A model generated the notes under the pieces. That model was given only the letters and a program-made list of their open reading frames with translations, was not told the DNA's origin and searched no databases. From IMG/VR virus record IMGVR_UViG_3300014911_000017, positions 1 to 35,897 of that record: a DNA stretch of 35,897 nucleotides; one strand, given 5' to 3'. The DNA is from a virus. A program made the position numbers and the translations under genes. Numbering within the stretch: the stretch's first letter is position 1; the number at the start of each line of letters is the position of its first letter. Below are positions 30,420 through 35,897 of this stretch, piece after piece.

Positions 30420-31254
30420 TTCTCCTGAATATCACGATACAACTTGGGAACGGCGCTGAATTTTTGCCGTCAAACTTTAATCGACCTTTAATGAACCGTA
30501 TCTCATCCGCTTTCATAACGTAATCATGCCACCAGCGAGTGTCGGTGCGACTAGGAATCAAACAGACGACAAGTTCACAGTTGCCTTTCACCTTGCATTC
30601 TTCATACGCCTTTTCCATCCATTTGCCGATTTCGCGACCGTAAGGCGGATTCATAAAGACTCGACCAAACCATGACTGTTTCAACCCATCATCCTCTGGA
30701 GTGAAATATTTTTCACATTTCGCATTTTCTGGAGTCGCATATGGATCAAGAGTGAAGTGGAACTCGGCGTTTAACTGGTCAAAAACTTCCTGCGGAGTCG
30801 AATAGTCAAGACGCATCGAACTAAAATGAACCCTCAAACGAGAAGCCGTGAACAGAGCGGACATGTCAAGCGCTAAATCGTTCAATCTTTCAGCGAGAAC
30901 CTCAACGTCACGACGGGACAGTTCGACGGGACGCGGCGCATGCAACACGACCTTACGTGAATCCATGAAATGACGGCGAATAAGCACGCGAGCGCCATAC
31001 CTATCCTCGAAGAGGACAGTAGGTTTGAATGAGTATTTGGCAGAACCAATGTATCTCAACATTTTACGCTCAAAATCGGTAATAACGCCCTGACCGCCAT
31101 GAAACAGAATGCGCTCGGCAATATAATCGTCGATATATTCTGGAGTATTCGTATGCCACGTTGCAACACAAGCGTCGAAAAGTCGTTTGACTTTATGTTT
31201 CATTTTACAGGTCGAACTATATGGACAAACGAGACAGTCACTCCACTTGACCAA
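30403..31254 (-). CDS. Dam-type DNA N6-adenine methyltransferase
   Basis: The C-terminal half belongs to the phage Dam family: EFHFTLDPYATPENAKCEKY, the catalytic MNPPYG (NPPY at 202-205), then ELVVCLIPSRTDTRWWHDYV, IRFIKGRLKFDG and APFPSCIVIFRR. It would methylate adenine in the viral DNA, against host restriction or to mark new strands. The N-terminal 150 residues are extra, start with a CLVCPYSSTC cysteine cluster that may bind metal, and have no match I recognise. The gene lies between the two halves of the DNA polymerase and overlaps both neighbours. Confidence 0.87.
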   Translation of the reverse strand: MVKWSDCLVCPYSSTCKMKHKVKRLFDACVATWHTNTPEYIDDYIAERILFHGGQGVITDFERKMLRYIGSAKYSFKPTVLFEDRYGARVLIRRHFMDSRKVVLHAPRPVELSRRDVEVLAERLNDLALDMSALFTASRLRVHFSSMRLDYSTPQEVFDQLNAEFHFTLDPYATPENAKCEKYFTPEDDGLKQSWFGRVFMNPPYGREIGKWMEKAYEECKVKGNCELVVCLIPSRTDTRWWHDYVMKADEIRFIKGRLKFDGKNSAPFPSCIVIFRRSENVH

Positions 31255-31450
31255 CCTTATTCACCAACTCCAATTTAGCATATTTGAGACCTTCAAATGT
31301 GACAAATGGATAAACGAAACGAAGCGTTGAAGTGTCAGAAACTGTCTTGTAACGGATAAAAACCTCAACATATTTGGAACGTTCAATTACTTCAACTGCA
31401 ATATCACCACAACAGACCAATATCCTGTCTCTATATTTTTCGACGTTCAA
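31238..31450 (-). CDS. Small protein between polymerase halves, 70 aa
   Basis: The start overlaps the polymerase N-half stop by four bases and the end overlaps the methyltransferase start by 17. The product (RDRILVCCGDIAVEVIERSK, YVEVFIRYKTVSDTSTLRFV) is mostly strands and then a short helix (GLKYAKLELVNKVGQVE), like a small beta-barrel. It might be a bridging subunit for the split polymerase, but this is speculation from position. No family is recognised. Confidence 0.62.
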   Translation of the reverse strand: MNVEKYRDRILVCCGDIAVEVIERSKYVEVFIRYKTVSDTSTLRFVYPFVTFEGLKYAKLELVNKVGQVE

Positions 31451-32586
31451 CTAAACAACACCCCCTTAAACCTGTCGTAATTTGCGCCGTCAGAAACGAT
31501 GCCTCGTTCCTTCATTGCGCGACCATAAACAACGTTGCCGATGTGAGATGGAGAACGGTAAACGATAAAGTCGAGCGGAACACGCAAGAGATACGCGAGG
31601 TTGAGAAGAACGTCGAGATAGTGCATGCCCAACTTATAAGTGACACGAGCGTCCGACAGGCAATACTCATACAACTCGTCTTCACTCAATTTATACATCT
31701 CTGTTCGGTCGACCTCACGGATCAAATCGCGATCGTCAGAGAAGAAGTGACGAGCGACAGTTTTAAGGTCGTGACGCATACCCTGACAGAAGGGATCAAT
31801 GCGAACCTCTTTATAAACGTCCATGCAAATCCGACCGTGTAAATAGACTTCACGCTCACGGCGGAATTTGCCAAACTTTTTCTCGACGATACGCGGTTCA
31901 TCGCCTAAACGACCAAGCGGGAAACGGAGACCGCGAAGATGAGCGCGTTGAAGCGGATACCAATAGTCAAGCGCCGTGCCTGAATAAGTGAATAAAATGT
32001 CGGGATTCTCCCTTTCCACAATATTCACGAACTCATCCAAAATTTCCAGTTCATCACCGACCAGAACACGCTGAACAGAATTCGACCAGACGCCGATTGC
32101 AGTGACAGGATCACGTTTAGGATTAGGAAACTGACCGAGCGAAAACATTTCATCATCGAACGCAAGCGTCTTAAGCGGTTTAGCCTGAGCGTAACTGTGC
32201 GAAAAACCGTAATCAATCGCCAAACGCTCAACAAAACGGACGTCACATTCGAGACTATGGTCGGTGCGCAGATACTGAACCTGCTCAACACCACAAAAAC
32301 ACTTATACAACTTTAGTTGTTTCGACACGTCCGACAACAAGCGTCTAGTCACGAGTTCGCAGGTGCGGGTGACAGGTTCAAAATCGTAAAAGTAGGGAAA
32401 GGTCGGCGCTGGAACGATGTATCGCTCTCCGCCCGTCAACCAGCAGTCCAGCATGCGACCGCGCAACGGACGAACAATGAGTAAACAATTTTTTTCCTTT
32501 TTGTAGGGGGGAGAGAGGGACGCGCATAAATCTTTACCATTATATCGAGAGTGTGCTAATATATCATATATATTTGTGGTTGTCAT
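31447..32586 (-). CDS. polB: Family-B DNA polymerase, N-terminal half (exonuclease)
   Basis: This 379-residue protein carries the N-terminal and 3'-5' exonuclease domains: Exo I LAFDDE (D144, E146), Exo II YSGTALD (D207) and Exo III YCLSD (Y308, D312). All catalytic acids are present, so proofreading should work. It stops at a segment like YDRFKGVLFS, exactly where an unsplit enzyme reaches the YxGG motif before palm motif A; no palm motif remains. GGAGAGAGAAGGA before the ATG is a very strong ribosome site. It overlaps the ATPase gene by four bases. Confidence 0.9.
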   Translation of the reverse strand: MTTTNIYDILAHSRYNGKDLCASLSPPYKKEKNCLLIVRPLRGRMLDCWLTGGERYIVPAPTFPYFYDFEPVTRTCELVTRRLLSDVSKQLKLYKCFCGVEQVQYLRTDHSLECDVRFVERLAIDYGFSHSYAQAKPLKTLAFDDEMFSLGQFPNPKRDPVTAIGVWSNSVQRVLVGDELEILDEFVNIVERENPDILFTYSGTALDYWYPLQRAHLRGLRFPLGRLGDEPRIVEKKFGKFRREREVYLHGRICMDVYKEVRIDPFCQGMRHDLKTVARHFFSDDRDLIREVDRTEMYKLSEDELYEYCLSDARVTYKLGMHYLDVLLNLAYLLRVPLDFIVYRSPSHIGNVVYGRAMKERGIVSDGANYDRFKGVLFS

Positions 32587-33917
32587 TCCTTCTCTCTCTC
32601 CCCGTCCTGTAAAACGGAAAAAAATTCAGTTGCACTAGGTGTTTCACTTTTCTTTACTGGTTGCGTTGACGGTCGTTGAACGCCGCGTAACTTCCAGAAC
32701 TCGTCGGTTAAGAACCATTTTAGGTCGCTTGAAAGTCTTGCGCAGTATGGCGGTCTTCCGCGTCCGACAGTCTCCTTTTTGTCTCTTTTCACTATTCCAA
32801 GTATTTCAAGCGTGTTTATCGCTCTAAGCGCCGTTTTTCTACTGCATCCCATTTCTTTTTCCAATTCTTCAGCGGTTATTTCGCCGTTGTATTTGAGAAT
32901 GACGTCTAATGCTCTTACACGGTCTTCGGGCGCGCTTGACAATGCGATTTCAATTGCGATCTTTAAATCTTCGTCTTTAATGTGGTCTCGACCTTTAATG
33001 AATGCGTATCCGCGAACGAAATTGTAAAGCATCAATCCTGCACGTTGTGGATTTTCTATATTGGGAAGCGTATAGTTTACCTGTTCAACTTTTCCAGATA
33101 TTGGATCGTATTCTTCAGAGACGCTTACGTTTACTGCGCCTCTAAGTTTAGCAAGCATTTTTGCGATGGTCATAATTTTAGTTACGAGTTCAATGTCGTC
33201 TTTTTCAGAATTCCATTTTACAGGCGTCCTTTTCAGAAGCGACTGGATAAAATATTTAGTTGCCATTCGACATTCAGCGAGCGCCTTTGAATAGTTGCGT
33301 TTCAACAGTATTTTTGCCATTTCGCTTGGTGACTTGTCGATTTTGGGAATACGCAAAAAGTATATTTTTGTTCCTAAGTTTCCCATACATCGCCAAACAC
33401 GGTGTGGAATCGGCGTTGTTGCGGCTAACCAGACAAATTTGAATCGTCCTCTATATCCTCTATGTCCATGTGAACCTGAATCCTTAACGTATCCTTGACC
33501 GTCCAATACACGTGTTAATATTCCAAGCGCTTCAGTCAATTCGTCGCCTGTCTTCGTGAAAATCGGCGCTAATTCGGGAACAATGAATATTTTGTTTTGG
33601 ATTTTAGGAAGCAAATCTATCTTTTCAAGTTCCTCTTTTTTAACGTCTGCCTTATGCGATACAAAACTTTGCGGCGTAAAATTGTCTGTATAAAAAACTA
33701 AATCTTTAATTTCTGGTTCACGAAAAAATTCAAGAAAGCTAAACATACTCAAAACTGTCGTCTTATAACTTGCAGGCGAACCAACCAATACAAGTGCGCA
33801 TGGAAGTTCAATATCTTCAAACCATAACTGTGCAACCGCGCTCATACACGCCTCTGCTGGAAAAACGACTTCAGGAAAGTTTTCTTCAATAACTTTTTTC
33901 CATTCTTGGTAATTCAT
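32583..33917 (-). CDS. AAA+ replication ATPase with winged helix (MCM-like?)
   Basis: Walker A is GSPASYKTT (residues 46-54, K52). The presumed Walker B is IFIVPEL (110-116), in which proline replaces the usual first acidic residue. Sensor-like segments (FVWLAATTPIPHRVW) follow, with an arginine-rich strand GSHGHRGYRGRFK. The C-terminal 120 residues hold a winged helix (GEITAEELEKEMGCSRKTAL, RAINTLEILGIVKRDKK), as in MCM and other archaeal replicative ATPases. As the first gene of the replication operon it is probably the helicase or its loader. An MCM relation is a guess from layout. Confidence 0.75.
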   Translation of the reverse strand: MNYQEWKKVIEENFPEVVFPAEACMSAVAQLWFEDIELPCALVLVGSPASYKTTVLSMFSFLEFFREPEIKDLVFYTDNFTPQSFVSHKADVKKEELEKIDLLPKIQNKIFIVPELAPIFTKTGDELTEALGILTRVLDGQGYVKDSGSHGHRGYRGRFKFVWLAATTPIPHRVWRCMGNLGTKIYFLRIPKIDKSPSEMAKILLKRNYSKALAECRMATKYFIQSLLKRTPVKWNSEKDDIELVTKIMTIAKMLAKLRGAVNVSVSEEYDPISGKVEQVNYTLPNIENPQRAGLMLYNFVRGYAFIKGRDHIKDEDLKIAIEIALSSAPEDRVRALDVILKYNGEITAEELEKEMGCSRKTALRAINTLEILGIVKRDKKETVGRGRPPYCARLSSDLKWFLTDEFWKLRGVQRPSTQPVKKSETPSATEFFSVLQDGEREKE

Positions 33918-33947
33918 AGCTGTTCACGCTTTTAGTAGAAACACTCA

Positions 33948-34111
33948 TATATAAATAAAGTGTCAAAATTACACTTTTCCAACATGTAAAGTGTCCAATT
34001 GTCACTTTGTGACTTTTTCACTTTTTGACACATATGCACTTTCCATCTTTCCATTTTTCACTTTGTCACTTTTGGAATGTGTGAACATCATTTAAATACT
34101 CGAAAAGTGTT
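33948..34111. promoter_or_regulatory. Bidirectional control region with nine CACTTT/AAAGTG boxes
   Basis: The TATA box of the leftward operon is TATATAAA (33948-33955), about 35 bases from the ATPase start. The rightward box is TTTAAATA (34091-34098), close to the ATG at 34115, so that mRNA may begin at or near the start codon, perhaps using GTG 34124. Between them the six-base word CACTTT or its complement occurs nine times. Three arrangements are inverted pairs: AAAGTGT/ACACTTT at 33957-33977, AAAGTG/CACTTT at 33988-34008, and GTCAC/GTGAC at 34001-34013. This can be operator, origin or both. Confidence 0.72.
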
Positions 34112-34114
34112 TTT

Positions 34115-35245
34115 ATGGCACGAGTGAAAAATTTGGACGCGAAAGAAGCATTGCATAAATTCAGGTTCATCGATTTCGTGTTCAGCGAGGAGTCATGGCG
34201 GAAAATACTGCGTAAGGCTTATGGATTCGACAGGTTGCCCGACGACGAAACGCTTGGATGGTGTCTATACTTCATCAAAAAGGAAATGCCCGACATTGAA
34301 ATCTACATCGACAGGTTAGCGCGTGCAGTCGCGTATGAAATCAAAGAGCAAGGTAAGGAACTGACCGAAGACGTTTTTATGAGGGCGATGATCGACGTTT
34401 TAAACGAGGTCACCATACATGAACTCTGCCATAAAATCGGCGGAATACTAAACGAGGAACTGGTTGAGCGGATGACCAAGAGCATGTTAGCGGAAGCCTG
34501 CATGACATGGCATTACATTCCCTGTCCAAAACTTCAAAAAATGGTTACATGGTTGGAATGCTTGAAATGTAAAGATTCAGAGAAGCATCCGTCCTGTCCG
34601 CTTCAGCGTATTCGGGAAGACGCATTCAAATATAAATATGAACCCAACAAGTATCATGTTAGCGAATTAATCTTTCCACGATACGCATATTACAACCGCA
34701 AATACAAATACGCGATGAGTTGGAACGAATACTGGGACTTATTTTATGGTAAAGCGCTGGGCGCATACATCGAATCATTATATGCACGTGACAGGTCGGA
34801 AATGGAAGTTGCGGTGCAACTAGGAGATTACACGGTTTATGGTCACGCTGACCTAGTTGATGACAAAGAGTTGAAACTCTACGAAATCAAATATTACTAC
34901 GCTCTCAGACACGTCTATAAATCCAAAAAGGCGAAACCTGAACATGTTTTACAGGCGCAGGCTTATTATTCGCTTGGACTCAGAAGCCGACCAGATGTTT
35001 TTAAAAACATTACGGGAATCAAGGTTCTATATTTCAGCAAGACGCGAGAACGAAACGTTCCAAGATACGTCGAAATGGACGTCGAAATGAAGGACATAAT
35101 GGACTGGATCGAAAAACAGGCTAGAATCCTGCATGAAGCGATAAAAAACGATGCACCGCCTAAATGCCGATGTCCAGAATGGAAATGTAAGTATTGCCCG
35201 TTTAAAATGTGTAAATATCATCCGAATTATGGTGAACAACAATGA
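34115..35245 (+). CDS. HExxH metallopeptidase domain fused to Cas4-like nuclease
   Basis: Residues 1-125 match the stand-alone HExxH protein at 22700 (VTIHELCHKIGG, HExxH at 102-106). Residues 129-161 hold five cysteines (129, 137, 149, 152, 161). From residue 180 a RecB/Cas4-type nuclease follows: HVSELIFPRYAYYNRKY, GHADLVDD (D246), LYEIKY (E257, K259) and VLQAQAYYSLG. It ends in CRCPEWKCKYCPFKMC (351-366), like the iron-sulphur cysteines of Cas4. The cysteine normally before PR is phenylalanine here. It may process DNA ends, with the peptidase acting on a bound protein; the substrate is unknown. Confidence 0.82.
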   Translation: MARVKNLDAKEALHKFRFIDFVFSEESWRKILRKAYGFDRLPDDETLGWCLYFIKKEMPDIEIYIDRLARAVAYEIKEQGKELTEDVFMRAMIDVLNEVTIHELCHKIGGILNEELVERMTKSMLAEACMTWHYIPCPKLQKMVTWLECLKCKDSEKHPSCPLQRIREDAFKYKYEPNKYHVSELIFPRYAYYNRKYKYAMSWNEYWDLFYGKALGAYIESLYARDRSEMEVAVQLGDYTVYGHADLVDDKELKLYEIKYYYALRHVYKSKKAKPEHVLQAQAYYSLGLRSRPDVFKNITGIKVLYFSKTRERNVPRYVEMDVEMKDIMDWIEKQARILHEAIKNDAPPKCRCPEWKCKYCPFKMCKYHPNYGEQQ

Positions 35246-35427
35246 GATTACCTTTATTGTGTATTAATTGTGGTCATTCAACGTTTCAAATCGATGTTGT
35301 ATTTGGCGAAGATGATAATGTAAAGGGGATAATTACGACGTGTCAAAAATGTGGAACTCAATCCTTCTATAAAATTTCAGCAATTGTAAACACAAAAGTC
35401 GTAATGAAGGTGAAAAAACGTGAGTAA
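35242..35427 (+). CDS. Small zinc-ribbon protein, 61 aa
   Basis: The start overlaps the nuclease stop as ATGA, and the end overlaps the resolvase start. CINCG (residues 7-11) and CQKCG (34-38) form a zinc ribbon of the type in transcription factors and DNA-processing subunits. The rest is strand-rich (HSTFQIDVVFGEDDNVKGII, then YKISAIVNTKVVMKVKK). With nucleases before and after it in one operon, a role as their DNA-binding helper is likely. Confidence 0.75.
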   Translation: MRLPLLCINCGHSTFQIDVVFGEDDNVKGIITTCQKCGTQSFYKISAIVNTKVVMKVKKRE

Positions 35428-35897
35428 AAAATACTACGAAAAAGCAAGTCAACTTGCACGCGAGAACTACAAGTTCGGTCAAAAATTCGAGTATCGAGTC
35501 ATGCGCTATCTTAGGAAGCGCGGCTTCCATGTAATGCGTCGATTCGGCAGTCACGGCGAATACGTCTGCCTAGAATGCGGACATAGATGTAAAAGAACCG
35601 CAAAGAAATGTCCAAAATGCGGTGCGACACCCCAAAAGATTCCGCTGGACTTGACCGCATTCAAAAACGGCAACTATTACATGATAACCTGTAAAGCGTC
35701 GAAACGTCGCGGAACAACGTGGATGGACGATCCCTACTACATGAACCTCGTCAAATACGCCGAAATGTATGATGCGATTCCAACATTCGCGGGACACACA
35801 GAAGATAATGAAATCTATTTTGTAGATTTGCGCAATTTAAGCGTTTTTGAACCGTGCTATCGATACAAGGCGGATACGCGACCAGACGAACAGCAAA
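35420..35897 (+). CDS. hjc: Hjc-like Holliday junction resolvase with zinc-ribbon insert (continues at left end)
   Basis: The start is GTG at 35420; the gene continues at base 1. The opening GQKFEYRVMRYLRKRGFHVM matches Hjc, with catalytic E24, then RRFGSHG. A zinc ribbon (C50, C53, C57, C64, C67) is inserted before IPLDLTAFKNGN with catalytic D77. The next strand reads MITCKASK. Hjc has E-x-K here, but this protein has T-C-K, so one catalytic acid is missing while K92 remains. Hjc cuts four-way DNA junctions left by recombination or replication before packaging. Activity is uncertain because of the lost acid. Confidence 0.82.
   Translation, partial: MSKKYYEKASQLARENYKFGQKFEYRVMRYLRKRGFHVMRRFGSHGEYVCLECGHRCKRTAKKCPKCGATPQKIPLDLTAFKNGNYYMITCKASKRRGTTWMDDPYYMNLVKYAEMYDAIPTFAGHTEDNEIYFVDLRNLSVFEPCYRYKADTRPDEQQ
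35775..35897. repeat. Terminal direct repeat, right copy
   Basis: This stretch is identical to bases 1-123. Removing one copy closes the circle at about 35,774 bp and restores the complete resolvase gene. Confidence 0.93.

Noticed and set aside
29295-32586. Split intein joining the polymerase halves
   Set aside because: Neither the end of the first half nor the start of the second shows intein blocks (starting cysteine or serine, TxxH, HN at the end). The second half begins with its own Met and passes straight into polymerase sequence.

Overview
The window is a tailed, double-stranded DNA virus of an archaeon, or the same genome as an episome. It is probably complete: bases 1-123 are identical to 35775-35897, and the gene cut at the right end continues in frame at the left end. 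The closed circle would be about 35,774 bp. The archaeal reading rests on several things: TATA boxes (TTTAAATA or TTTATATA) some 25-40 nt before many starts, ribosome sites of the GGTGA type, a family-B DNA polymerase, an Hjc-type resolvase and many ribbon-helix-helix proteins. The base composition is AT-rich. I cannot name the host; no tRNA, CRISPR array, rRNA or host gene is visible.

Layout. 1-2.7 kb (+): end of the resolvase gene, a small gene, a two-helix holin-like protein, a cysteine-rich protein and the large terminase. 2.7-3.8 kb: two divergent DNA-binding genes and a membrane protein. 3.8-9.1 kb (+): head module with a pre-portal gene, portal, protease-scaffold fusion with an internal start, decoration protein, major capsid protein and a small RHH gene. 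9.2-13.9 kb (+): host-contact cassette (DUF2341 fibre with 18-residue repeats, beta-helix spike, Ig-like domain), unusually placed between capsid and connector genes. 13.9-20.6 kb (+): connectors, tail completion, tail tube, tail assembly chaperone with a -1 frameshift site (CCCTTTA), gp10-like protein, short tape measure, hub with a lectin-like end and a distal tail protein. 20.6-23 kb: integrase, RHH regulator, twin hairpins, a nuclease-like gene and a small HExxH protein. 23-27.1 kb: an AT-rich accessory block of mostly unrecognised genes, part of it flanked by a 14-bp repeat. 27.1-28.6 kb: a convergent intergenic region and small genes. 33.9-28.6 kb (-): replication operon with an AAA+ ATPase, a family-B polymerase split in two genes, a small gene and an adenine methyltransferase lying between the two polymerase halves, a small gene and a deoxynucleotide kinase. 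34.1 kb to the end (+): an HExxH domain fused to a Cas4-like nuclease, a zinc ribbon and an Hjc-like resolvase carrying an inserted zinc ribbon.

Working together. The leftward operon would copy the genome, and the rightward nuclease/resolvase genes would recombine and mature it. The long rightward blocks build the particle, a siphovirus with a short tail if the tape-measure rule holds. A shared regulatory word, AAGTGTGC or its complement, recurs at several promoters and suggests one control network, probably run by the RHH proteins.

Most worth a second look: the split polymerase with a methyltransferase between its halves; an HExxH domain that occurs once fused to a nuclease and once beside a nuclease-like gene; the repeat-flanked accessory cassette; and the repeated operators.
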